Assembly: GCA_031181145.1 (NCBI GenBank)
Contig: JAPSLB010000006.1
Coordinates: forward strand, 1 to 64,000
Source of the DNA: Microvirga sp.
Lineage (GTDB): Bacteria; Pseudomonadota; Alphaproteobacteria; Rhizobiales; Beijerinckiaceae
Direction: 5' to 3'
Length of the DNA stretch: 64,000 nt
This document shows, piece by piece, positions 1-10,703 of this stretch. The notes beneath the pieces are model-generated. The model was not told where the DNA came from, ran no database searches, and saw only the letters and a list, made by a program, of their open reading frames with translations. Each line of letters opens with the position of its first letter. Position 1 is the first letter of the stretch. The position numbers were made by a program, and so were the translations under genes.

Positions 1-1
1 G

Positions 2-469
2 GCCAAGCCCTGGCTCGGCGATTCATCCACCGCGCTCGGGGCGCTCATTCTCGCCAACGCCTGGCACTTCGTGGGCTTCCCGACGCTCGTCTATCTCGCA
101 GGGATGCAGCGCATCCCGTCCGAGATCATCGAGGCCGCGCGGCTCGACGGCACCACCGAGTGGCAGCTGCTCAAGAGTGTCGTCTGGCCACTGGTGGCCC
201 CCAGCACGACCATTCTCTTCACGCTGCTCTTCATCGGCGCGTTCAACTGGTTCGAGATTCCTTACGTGATGGTGGGGCTCGACGGTTCACCCTTCGGCTC
301 GACAGATGTGCTGGGCCTCGTCTTCTATCGCACCGCCTTCGGCAACCAGAGCGCCAGCATCCAGAATTTCGGATTGGGATCGGCGCTCGCCACCCTCATT
401 TTCCTCTTCATCGTCGTCTTCGCGTCCATGCTGACCTTATGGCTGCGCCGCCGGGAGATCCAATTTTGA
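2..469 (+). CDS. Sugar ABC transporter permease, MalF/UgpA type (5' truncated)
   Basis: Inner-membrane permease of a CUT1-type carbohydrate ABC importer. The reading frame is open from base 2, so the gene begins outside the window; the GTG at 71 in the ORF track is internal. The visible 155 residues contain the cytoplasmic EAA loop (EAARLDGTTEWQLLK), which docks on the ATPase, and two hydrophobic segments after it, as in the C-terminal half of MalF/UgpA proteins. Its TGA overlaps the TTG start of the next permease by three bases. With the second permease, nanE and a UgpC-like ATPase it forms one operon. The substrate-binding protein is not in the window and may lie upstream. The family is clear; the substrate is inferred only from nanE. 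Confidence 0.9.
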   Translation, partial: AKPWLGDSSTALGALILANAWHFVGFPTLVYLAGMQRIPSEIIEAARLDGTTEWQLLKSVVWPLVAPSTTILFTLLFIGAFNWFEIPYVMVGLDGSPFGSTDVLGLVFYRTAFGNQSASIQNFGLGSALATLIFLFIVVFASMLTLWLRRREIQF

Positions 470-1317
470 CCGCCCTGGCCAACTCACCTTCGTCGCGACA
501 GCCGATCACCTTCGCCTTTCTGGCGCAGGTGATCCTGATCGCGAACTCGTTCATCATGCTCTATCCGGTCGTGGTCATGGTGCTCTCCGCCTTCAAGACC
601 ACGGGCGAGATCTTCGAGCATCCCTTCGCGCTGCCCGATTTCACGCAGGTGGGGAACTTCGCCAAGGTCCTCGGCGAAACCTCGATGCCGACCTACTTCG
701 TCAACTCGATCATAGTGACTGGCATCTCGATCATCCTGATCCTCGTGCTCGGTACCATGGCGGGCTATGCGGTTGCGCGCTACGAGTCGCGCACCAACAC
801 CTTCATACTGCTGTTCTTCCTGGCGGGGCTGATGCTGCCGCTGAAACTCGCGGTCATTCCGCTCTTCATCTTGCTGCGCGATCTTAACCTGCTCGACAGC
901 CGCTGGAGCCTCATCGTCACCTACACGGCCATCGGCCTACCATCGGCTGTGTTCATCATGGCAGGCTTCCTGCGTTCGCTGCCGGCGGAGTTGGAGGACG
1001 CAGCCCGTATCGACGGCGCATCGGAGCCCCGCATCATGTGGTCGGTCATGCTGCCGCTGGCGCGCCCCCCCATGGCCATCGCCGCCATTCAGAACGCAGT
1101 GCCGATCTGGAACGACTTCTTCTTCCCGCTCGTGTTTATCCAGACCGACGCCTATAAGACGCTGCCGCAGGGCCTCACCACCTTCATGGGGGAGTACACG
1201 ACCGACTGGGGCATGCTGTTCGCGGGCCTCACCATAGCGGCCGCGCCCATCACGCTCCTCTACATCGCCCTGTCGCGCCAGTTCATCCAGGGCATGACCG
1301 CCGGCGCGGTGAAGTAG
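466..1317 (+). CDS. Sugar ABC transporter permease, MalG/UgpE type
   Basis: Second inner-membrane permease of the same CUT1 importer, 283 residues, the usual length for MalG-like proteins. It has an N-terminal membrane segment (residues about 15-35), several later hydrophobic helices, and the EAA loop DAARIDGASEPRIMWSV followed by LPLARPP. I chose the TTG at 466, which shares bases with the upstream TGA (TTGA) and has GGGAG eight bases before it. An in-frame ATG at 439 is an alternative that adds nine residues but lacks a comparable ribosome site. The ORF-track start at 160 is only an extension into the upstream gene. nanE follows nine bases after the stop, so co-transcription is likely. Confidence 0.9.
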   Translation: MTALANSPSSRQPITFAFLAQVILIANSFIMLYPVVVMVLSAFKTTGEIFEHPFALPDFTQVGNFAKVLGETSMPTYFVNSIIVTGISIILILVLGTMAGYAVARYESRTNTFILLFFLAGLMLPLKLAVIPLFILLRDLNLLDSRWSLIVTYTAIGLPSAVFIMAGFLRSLPAELEDAARIDGASEPRIMWSVMLPLARPPMAIAAIQNAVPIWNDFFFPLVFIQTDAYKTLPQGLTTFMGEYTTDWGMLFAGLTIAAAPITLLYIALSRQFIQGMTAGAVK

Positions 1318-1326
1318 GAGCCTGCC

Positions 1327-2007
1327 ATGCTGATCCCCAAAGGAACCCTCGTCGTCTCCTGTCAGGCTCGCGCGGATAATCCGCTGCACGGGCCCGTCCA
1401 CATGGCCGCCATGGCGCTCGCGGCGGAGGCGGGCGGCGCGAGCGGCATCCGCGCCAACGGTGTCGAGGATATCGCGGCGGTCCATGCTGTTACGTCGCTT
1501 CCCATCATTGGCATCTCGAAAGTGTGGGACGATCGCTTCCCGGTCTACATCACGCCCGGCTTCGACGATGCCGCGCGGATCGCCGGCGCCGGCGCCGACA
1601 TCATCGGCCTTGACGCTACGGCACGCCCGCGTAACGGCGAGCCCGTGGAGCGCCTGATCGCCCGCATCCGCACGGAGCTCGGCAGGGAGGTTTTCGCGGA
1701 TGTCGCGACGCTCGAGGAGGGCCGGGCGGCTTACGTCCACGGCGCCACTTACGTGGCCTCGACGCTCTCCGGCTACACGGAGGAGACCGCCGCGCGCAAA
1801 GGAGAGGGACCGGATCTCGAGCTGCTGGAGGCTCTCGTCGCGGCGCTCCCGGTGCCCGTCGTCGCCGAAGGCCGTTTCGACACTCCCGAGCTTGTGGCGG
1901 AGGCCCTCAATCGCGGCGCCCATGCGGTGGTGGTTGGAACGGCAATCACCAATCCCCGTGAAATCACCAAGAAGTTCGTCCGGGCCACGCAAGCCCGTAC
2001 CGCCTGA
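1327..2007 (+). CDS. nanE: N-acetylmannosamine-6-phosphate 2-epimerase
   Basis: Cytoplasmic TIM-barrel enzyme that converts ManNAc-6-P to GlcNAc-6-P in sialic acid and N-acetylmannosamine catabolism. The 226 residues match family length. Lys65 (IGISK) and Glu181 (VVAEGR) align with the Lys and Glu reported to be catalytic in characterised NanE, and the C-terminal phosphate-binding stretch [10 protein letters not shown] is present. AGGAG lies six bases before the ATG. The gene sits inside a CUT1 sugar ABC operon, which suggests that the transporter imports an N-acylated amino sugar or a glycan containing one. No nanA lyase, nanK kinase or nagA is visible here; they may lie upstream or elsewhere. 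Family assignment is firm, the physiological substrate is inferred. Confidence 0.92.
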   Translation: MLIPKGTLVVSCQARADNPLHGPVHMAAMALAAEAGGASGIRANGVEDIAAVHAVTSLPIIGISKVWDDRFPVYITPGFDDAARIAGAGADIIGLDATARPRNGEPVERLIARIRTELGREVFADVATLEEGRAAYVHGATYVASTLSGYTEETAARKGEGPDLELLEALVAALPVPVVAEGRFDTPELVAEALNRGAHAVVVGTAITNPREITKKFVRATQARTA

Positions 2008-2018
2008 GGGAGAAGAGA

Positions 2019-3089
<1,071 letters not shown>

Positions 3090-3169
3090 GGCTCCACACG
3101 GAAACGTGAGACCACCGACTGCGTTCTCGGGTGTACCCCTATTGCATGGACCCTGAACGAGGTTTCGCC

Positions 3170-4114
3170 GTGTTGATCCGCCGTCCCTCAGCTATTCTTC
3201 CCTCCGAGATCACCCCTCGGGAGATCTATCTCAGCCGACGGCAATGGATGGCTGGGGCTGCGGGGCTTTCTCTGACGGCGGCCCTGACGAAGGGGCTTGA
3301 GGCCGCCCCACTGTCCGCCGCGAAGAGCCCGTTCTCGACGGATGAAAAGCTCACGAGCCGCGAGGACGTGACGAGTTACAACAATTATTACGAATTCGGC
3401 GTCGACAAGGCGGATCCGGCGAAATACGCGGGCTCCCTCAAGACGTCCCCCTGGACGGTAACGATCGACGGGCTGGTGGGAAAGCCCCAGGAGATCGACC
3501 TCGAGGACCTGATCAGGTCCTCAACTCTCGAGGAGCGCATCTATCGGATGCGCTGCGTCGAGGGCTGGTCCATGGTGATCCCGTGGGTCGGGTTTCCGCT
3601 GGCGGATCTCGTCAAGCGGGTGGAGCCGCTCGGCAGCGCCAAATACGTGGCCTTCGAGACCGTCAATCGTCCGAGTGAAATGCCGGGCCTGCGCTCGGTC
3701 TTTCCCGTGCTCGACTGGCCTTACCGGGAGGGCCTGCGGCTGGATGAGGCCGTGCATCCGCTCACGATCCTCGCGGTCGGCCTCTATGGTGAGACCTTGC
3801 CGAACCAGAATGGCGCGCCGATCCGCCTCGTCGTGCCGTGGAAATACGGATTCAAGGGCATCAAGTCGATCACCCGCATCAGCTTTGTGGAGAAGCAGCC
3901 GGAGACCGCCTGGAACAAGCAGGCACCGAACGAATACGGCTTCTATGCCAACGTGAACCCCAATGTGGATCATCCCCGTTGGAGCCAGGCCACCGAACGG
4001 CGGATCGGCGAGGGCGGGCTGTTCGTGAAGAGACGTCCTACCCTCATGTTCAACGGCTATGCGGAGCAGGTGGCGGGCCTCTATTCCGGCATGGACCTGC
4101 GGAAGTTCTACTGA
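3170..4114 (+). CDS. msrP: Protein-methionine-sulfoxide reductase, catalytic subunit MsrP
   Basis: Periplasmic molybdopterin enzyme that reduces methionine sulfoxide in oxidised envelope proteins, taking electrons from the MsrQ haem protein. The 314-residue product begins MLIRRPS and has a twin-arginine export signal [11 protein letters not shown] (Arg23-Arg24). Cys129 in RMRCVEGW is the expected molybdenum ligand of the sulfite-oxidase fold. I chose GTG 3170 because CGAGG lies about eight bases upstream and the protein then starts as MLIRR, as I recall for other rhizobial MsrP; upstream in-frame starts at 3131 and 3146 would put a long leader before the Tat signal. The stop TGA overlaps the ATG of msrQ by one base, and modABC follows. 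Confidence 0.93.
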   Translation: MLIRRPSAILPSEITPREIYLSRRQWMAGAAGLSLTAALTKGLEAAPLSAAKSPFSTDEKLTSREDVTSYNNYYEFGVDKADPAKYAGSLKTSPWTVTIDGLVGKPQEIDLEDLIRSSTLEERIYRMRCVEGWSMVIPWVGFPLADLVKRVEPLGSAKYVAFETVNRPSEMPGLRSVFPVLDWPYREGLRLDEAVHPLTILAVGLYGETLPNQNGAPIRLVVPWKYGFKGIKSITRISFVEKQPETAWNKQAPNEYGFYANVNPNVDHPRWSQATERRIGEGGLFVKRRPTLMFNGYAEQVAGLYSGMDLRKFY

Positions 4115-4758
4115 TGGCGGGGCGTGCCGCCGTTCCGGGCACGAAGAAAGGTTTCTCGCTGCCCCAGGTGCCGAAGATCCTCGTCTATGTCGTCGGCTTC
4201 GTTCCGGCGGTCTGGCTGTTTTATCAGGGCGTCAATGATCGGCTGGGCGCCGATCCGATGCGCTATCTGGAGCAGGCCCTGGGTCTGTGGGCTTTGCGTT
4301 TCCTCATCGCGACGCTGGCGATCACGCCGTTGCGCCAGCTCTTCTCCGTCAATCTGCTGCGCTATCGCCGCGCCCTCGGGTTGCTCGCCTTCTATTATGC
4401 GCTTCTGCACCTTCTGACCTATATGGTGCTCGACCAGGGACTCGATTGGGCCGCCATTGGGGCCGATATCGTCAAGCGACCCTACATCACCATCGGCATG
4501 GCGACTTTCGTCATTCTCGTGCCGCTGGCCCTCACCTCCAACAACGGCGCGATCCGGCGCATGGGCGGGCAGGCCTGGGCGCGGCTGCACCGGCTCGTCT
4601 ATGTGGCGGCCATCGGGGCTGCCCTTCACTTCATCCTCGTGGTCAAGTCCTGGCCGCCGGAGCCCCTCGTCTATGCCACCATCGTGGCCGCGCTGCTCGG
4701 CTATCGGCTCGTCCGCTCCCTGGGGAGGAGGGCCGAACCTAGGCGCCGCCCTGCTTGA
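4114..4758 (+). CDS. msrQ: MsrPQ system haem-binding membrane subunit MsrQ
   Basis: Six-helix inner-membrane b-type cytochrome (ferric reductase-like domain) that passes quinol-derived electrons to periplasmic MsrP. The 214 residues show about six hydrophobic segments, with histidines in YALLHLLTYM, ARLHRLVY and AALHFILV as haem-ligand candidates. The ATG at 4114 shares its A with the TGA of msrP (TGATG), so the two genes are translationally coupled. The ORF-track start at 3838 only runs back into msrP. Length fits the YedZ/MsrQ family. The mod operon begins 57 bases downstream. Confidence 0.93.
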   Translation: MAGRAAVPGTKKGFSLPQVPKILVYVVGFVPAVWLFYQGVNDRLGADPMRYLEQALGLWALRFLIATLAITPLRQLFSVNLLRYRRALGLLAFYYALLHLLTYMVLDQGLDWAAIGADIVKRPYITIGMATFVILVPLALTSNNGAIRRMGGQAWARLHRLVYVAAIGAALHFILVVKSWPPEPLVYATIVAALLGYRLVRSLGRRAEPRRRPA

Positions 4759-4815
4759 AGCCCCATCCGGGTTCGCTAGGATGTGCCATGGGCCGGCGGG
4801 CCTGAGGAGCATGTC

Positions 4816-5616
4816 ATGCGCACAGCACGAACCAGCAGGAGCACATGGAAGGCACTGATTTTCGGACTTGCTCTTGCCTGCTCCGGCACGTCCGCACAGG
4901 CCAGGGATGTGGTGGTCTTTGCCGCTGCGAGCCTCAAGAACGCTCTCGACGATGCGGCGGCGGCGTGGAGCCGGGAAACCGGTAGGAAAGCCGTGATCTC
5001 CTATGCCGGGAGCAACGCTCTCGCCATGCAGATCGAAGCCGGAGCGCCCGCGGACATCTTCTTCTCCGCCGATCTCGACTGGATGGATCATCTGGCCTCG
5101 AAGGATCTGATCCGGCCCGAGACGCGCATCGATCTCCTCGGCAATGACCTCGTGCTGATCGCGCCGAGAGGCGCGGCCGTGCAGGTTTCGCTTCAGCTCG
5201 GCCTCGATCTCGCGTCCGTTCTCGCAGGCGGCCGTCTGGCGATGGGGCACGTGGATGCGGTGCCTGCCGGCAAATATGGCAAGGTCGCCCTCGAGAAGCT
5301 CGGTGCATGGGACGGCGTCAAGGACATGATCGCGCAAACCGAGAACGTGCGCGCGGCCCTTCTTCTCGTGTCGCGCGGAGAGGCGCCTCTCGGCATCGTC
5401 TACAAGACCGACGCGGTCTCCGAGCCGAATGTCAGGATCGTCGGAACTTTTCAGGAAGGCACGCATCCGCCCATCGTTTATCCCGTCGCCATGACGAGGG
5501 ACTCCGCCCATCCGAATGCTGCGCCCTTTCTGGAGTTCCTGCGCTCGGCCAGGGCGAAGTCCCTCTTCGAGAAGCAAGGCTTCACGGTCCTGAACACGGA
5601 GGGTTCCGGCTCGTGA
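4816..5616 (+). CDS. modA: Molybdate ABC transporter, periplasmic substrate-binding protein
   Basis: Periplasmic protein that captures molybdate (or tungstate) for the ModBC importer. The 266-residue precursor has an N-terminal Sec signal peptide ending near SAQA-RD (residues about 1-29), then the typical ModA start VVVFAAASLKNAL and the oxyanion-site stretch SYAGSNALAMQIEAGAPADIF. I chose ATG 4816, which has GAGGAG six bases upstream, over the ORF-track start 4783. The stop codon overlaps modB (GTGA). It lies 57 bases after msrQ, so the molybdate importer may be expressed with the molybdoenzyme MsrP. I saw no obvious ModE palindrome in the short gap. Confidence 0.93.
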   Translation: MRTARTSRSTWKALIFGLALACSGTSAQARDVVVFAAASLKNALDDAAAAWSRETGRKAVISYAGSNALAMQIEAGAPADIFFSADLDWMDHLASKDLIRPETRIDLLGNDLVLIAPRGAAVQVSLQLGLDLASVLAGGRLAMGHVDAVPAGKYGKVALEKLGAWDGVKDMIAQTENVRAALLLVSRGEAPLGIVYKTDAVSEPNVRIVGTFQEGTHPPIVYPVAMTRDSAHPNAAPFLEFLRSARAKSLFEKQGFTVLNTEGSGS

Positions 5617-6308
5617 CCGGCTGGCTCTCTCCCGAGGAATGGACGGCGGTTCGCCTTAGCCTCAAGGTCGCGCTTGTCGCTACGAGCGCGAGCCTTCTGC
5701 CCGGCATTGCGATGGCCTACGCGTTGGAGCGCGGGCGCTTCTGGGGACGCCAAGCCCTCGATGTGCTGGTTCATCTGCCGCTGGTTCTTCCTCCCGTCGT
5801 TGTGGGGTATGCGCTTCTTCTCGGCTTCGGGCGGCGCGGGCCGATCGGTTCCTTCCTGGCCGAGCAATTCGGCATTGTCCTGTCCTTTCGCTGGACAGGC
5901 GCGGCGCTCGCCTGCGCGATCATGGGTTTTCCCTTGCTCGTGCGCGCTATCCGCCTGTCCCTCGAGACCGTGGACCGCAAGCTCGAAGATGCTGCGGGCA
6001 CGTTAGGTGCCCACCCTGTCTGGGTGTTCTTCGTGGTGACGCTGCCGCTGATTCTGCCGGGCATCATCGCCGGCATGGTTCTGTCCTTTGCGAAGGCGAT
6101 GGGCGAGTTCGGCGCCACCATCACCTTCGTCTCCAACATTCCCGGCGAGACGCAGACCATTCCGTCCGCGATCTACACCTTCACGCAGGTGCCGGGCGGC
6201 GAGGGCGGCGCGTTGCGGCTGACGCTCGTGTCGGTTGCGATCTCCATCGCCGCGCTCTGGATTTCCGAATGGATGGCGCGGCGCGTCAGGCGGAGGTTTC
6301 TCGCCTGA
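5613..6308 (+). CDS. modB: Molybdate ABC transporter permease
   Basis: Inner-membrane permease of the molybdate importer, 231 residues with about five to six hydrophobic helices. The cytoplasmic coupling loop EDAAGTLGAHPVWVFF and the family stretch AKAMGEFGATITFVSNIPGETQTIP are clear ModB marks. Start is the GTG at 5613, which overlaps the TGA of modA (GTGA); GGAGGG lies about nine bases upstream. The ORF-track start at 5307 reads back through modA. The TGA is shared with the ATG of modC (TGATG). The modA-modB-modC order is the standard one. Confidence 0.94.
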   Translation: MTGWLSPEEWTAVRLSLKVALVATSASLLPGIAMAYALERGRFWGRQALDVLVHLPLVLPPVVVGYALLLGFGRRGPIGSFLAEQFGIVLSFRWTGAALACAIMGFPLLVRAIRLSLETVDRKLEDAAGTLGAHPVWVFFVVTLPLILPGIIAGMVLSFAKAMGEFGATITFVSNIPGETQTIPSAIYTFTQVPGGEGGALRLTLVSVAISIAALWISEWMARRVRRRFLA

Positions 6309-7414
6309 TGATCCTCGATGTCGATCTTCGTCACCGGCAGGGCGCTTTCACGCTCGACGCTCGCTTCCAGTCGCAGGGGCGGCTGACCGCTCTGTTCGGC
6401 CCTTCCGGATCGGGCAAGACGACGCTCGTCAACGCTATCGGCGGGCTCATTCACCCGACGGAAGGGCGGATCTGCGTCAAGGAGCGCGTTCTCGTCGATA
6501 CACGGCAAGGCCTCTTCGTCCCGAAGCACAAGCGCAGGATCGGCTATGTCTTCCAGGAGGCGCGCCTCTTTCCGCATCTGACCGTGCGGCAGAACCTGCA
6601 TTTCGGCCGATGGTTCACTCCGAAGCGCGATCGCGTCGCGGATTTTCATGCGGTGACGGAACTCCTCGGCATCGCGCACCTGCTGGACCGCTGGCCTTCG
6701 ACGCTCTCGGGGGGTGAAAAACAGCGTGTCGCCATCGGGCGCGCGCTTCTCACAGATCCGCAGCTGCTGCTGATGGACGAGCCGCTGGCCTCTCTCGACG
6801 AGGAAAGAAAAGCCGAGATCTATCCCTATATCGACCGGCTGCGGGACGAGGGCAATGTGCCGATGGTTCTCGTCAGTCATTCCGTACCGGAAATCGCGCG
6901 CCTTGCGACTTCCATCGTGGTTCTCAAAGACGGACGCGTCACCGCGTCGGGTCCGGCCTCCGATATTCTGCGCCATCCCAAGTTCTTTCCGCATGCAGGT
7001 CTCGTCGAGGCGGGCGCGCTGGTGGAGACCCGTGTGCTTCGGCACGAGGAGCCCTATGGCCTGAGCGTTCTGCAGGCTGCGGCGGGAACTCTCACGGTTT
7101 CGCTGCTCGATCTGCCCGTCGGGACGCCCGTGAGGGTGCGCCTGCGCGCCCGGGACATCATCCTGTCCCTCAAGCCGCCGGAGGGGATCAGCGCTCTCAA
7201 CGTGCTGCCCGGCATAGTCGCAGCCATCGAGGAGGCGGAAGGCTCCGGTGTCGATGTGACACTCGTTTGCGGCGGCGACAGCATCGTGGCGAGCGTGACG
7301 CGAAAATCCGTGGAGCGGCTTGGGATCAGGGTAGGCTTGCCGGTTCAGGTGATCGTCAAGAGCGTCGCTTTCGACCGGGAGGCCCTTGGCACGGTGCGTG
7401 CAGGGAATATGTGA
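6308..7414 (+). CDS. modC: Molybdate ABC transporter ATP-binding protein
   Basis: ATPase of the molybdate importer, 368 residues. Walker A GPSGSGKTT (about residues 32-40), Q-loop YVFQEARLFPHLT, signature LSGGEKQRVAIGRALL, Walker B LLLMDEPLASLDEERK and H-loop VLVSHSVPEIARL are all present. The C-terminal 70 residues form a MOP/TOBE molybdate-binding domain (ALNVLPGIVAAIEEAEGSGVDVTL), which can regulate transport by oxyanion binding. The ATG at 6308 overlaps the modB stop. No clear terminator follows; the next gene starts 78 bases on. Confidence 0.94.
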   Translation: MILDVDLRHRQGAFTLDARFQSQGRLTALFGPSGSGKTTLVNAIGGLIHPTEGRICVKERVLVDTRQGLFVPKHKRRIGYVFQEARLFPHLTVRQNLHFGRWFTPKRDRVADFHAVTELLGIAHLLDRWPSTLSGGEKQRVAIGRALLTDPQLLLMDEPLASLDEERKAEIYPYIDRLRDEGNVPMVLVSHSVPEIARLATSIVVLKDGRVTASGPASDILRHPKFFPHAGLVEAGALVETRVLRHEEPYGLSVLQAAAGTLTVSLLDLPVGTPVRVRLRARDIILSLKPPEGISALNVLPGIVAAIEEAEGSGVDVTLVCGGDSIVASVTRKSVERLGIRVGLPVQVIVKSVAFDREALGTVRAGNM

Positions 7415-7491
7415 GTGTGAAATCTGGAGTTTGCGCCTGCTCTCGAGCCGTGTAGCCTCCGCCCACCCCTTGTCCTTCGGGAGATGACATC

Positions 7492-8754
7492 ATGAACGAG
7501 CAATTCCGTGAGCCCATCGAGGCCGCGTCCCACGCCCAGCTCCTCGACCGCCTGGCCGAGGTGGCCGTGCGGGTGGGGTTGGGGCTCAAGCCGGGCCAGG
7601 AGCTCGTCATGACCGCCCCGCTCGACGCGGTGCCCCTGGTGCGCCGCATTACGGAACACGCCTACAAGGCCGGCGCGTCCCTGGTCACCACCCTCTTCTC
7701 GGACGAGGAGGCGACCCTCATGCGCTACCGTAGCGGTCGCGACGAGGGCTTCGACACGGCGGCGGCCTGGCTCTACGAGGGCATGGCGGCCGCCTTCAGG
7801 AACGGCGCGGCGCGTCTGGCCGTCGTCGGCGAGGATCCGTCGCTGCTCGCTAAGGAGGATCCGGAGAAGGTCTCCCGCGCCAACCGCGCCCGCTCCAAGG
7901 CGTATATGCCGGCGCTCAACATGATCGCGGGCTTCGACATCAACTGGACCATCGTATCCGCCGCCACCCCCGCCTGGGCGAGGACCGTGTTCCCGGACGA
8001 TCCCGAGGATGTGGCGGTGTCCAAGCTGTGGCAGGCGATCTTCGCCGCCTCACGCGTCGATACGCCCGATCCGATCGTCGCCTGGGAGGAGCACAATGCC
8101 AGCCTTCAGGCGCGCACCCGCATGCTGAACGAGAAAAACTATGCCGCGCTTCACTTCCGCGGCCCCGGCACGGATCTGCGGGTCGGCCTTGCCGATGGGC
8201 ACGAATGGAACGGCGGCTCGGCCAAGGCAAAGAACGGAATCGTCTGTAACGCGAACATCCCGACCGAAGAGGTCTTCACCACGCCGCACAAGGATCGCGT
8301 GGACGGATACGTGACCAGCACCAAGCCGCTCTCCTACAACGGCACCCTGATCCAGGACATCCGGGTGAGATTCGAGGGCGGGCGCATCGTGGATGCCAAG
8401 GCACGCACCGGCGAGGCCGTCCTGAACAAGGTGCTCGACACGGATGAAGGGGCGCGTCATCTCGGCGAGGTGGCGCTCGTGCCGTTCTCGTCCCCGATCT
8501 CTCAGAGCGGGCTGCTCTTCTTCAACACGCTCTTCGACGAGAACGCCTCAAGCCACATCGCACTGGGACAAGCCTACAGCAAATGCATCCGCGACGGCGG
8601 CGGCATGAGCGAGGAAGAGCTGGCCTCGCGCGGCGCCAACAAGAGCCTTATCCACATCGACTGGATGATCGGCTCCGACAAGGTCGACGTGGACGGCATC
8701 ACCCAGGACGGGATGTCCGAGCCGTTGATGCGCGGCGGCGAGTGGGTCGCCTGA
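7492..8754 (+). CDS. M29-family aminopeptidase (AmpS/AmpT-like)
   Basis: Cytoplasmic metallo-aminopeptidase that removes N-terminal residues from peptides, 420 residues as usual for peptidase family M29. The C-terminal half holds the expected two-metal-site residues: Glu in RTGEAV and in LGEVALVPF, His in ASSHIALG, and the His-x-Asp pair in LIHIDWMIGSDKVDVDGI. The ATG follows GGGAGATGACATC. Just downstream are a fused oligopeptide ABC ATPase and an M14 metallopeptidase, pointing to a peptide-degradation role. Metal type and substrate preference cannot be read from sequence. Confidence 0.9.
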   Translation: MNEQFREPIEAASHAQLLDRLAEVAVRVGLGLKPGQELVMTAPLDAVPLVRRITEHAYKAGASLVTTLFSDEEATLMRYRSGRDEGFDTAAAWLYEGMAAAFRNGAARLAVVGEDPSLLAKEDPEKVSRANRARSKAYMPALNMIAGFDINWTIVSAATPAWARTVFPDDPEDVAVSKLWQAIFAASRVDTPDPIVAWEEHNASLQARTRMLNEKNYAALHFRGPGTDLRVGLADGHEWNGGSAKAKNGIVCNANIPTEEVFTTPHKDRVDGYVTSTKPLSYNGTLIQDIRVRFEGGRIVDAKARTGEAVLNKVLDTDEGARHLGEVALVPFSSPISQSGLLFFNTLFDENASSHIALGQAYSKCIRDGGGMSEEELASRGANKSLIHIDWMIGSDKVDVDGITQDGMSEPLMRGGEWVA

Positions 8755-8813
8755 CAAAAAGCAGGTTCAGTGACGGTCCGCAAAAGGCCATCGCTTGTTT
8801 CGAGAGTGCATGC

Positions 8814-10691
<1,878 letters not shown>

Positions 10692-10703
10692 GCGGATGAT
10701 GCG

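Noticed and set aside
4108-5577. 489-codon minus-strand ORF opposite msrQ and modA
   Set aside because: Antisense shadow with no ribosome site or recognisable product.
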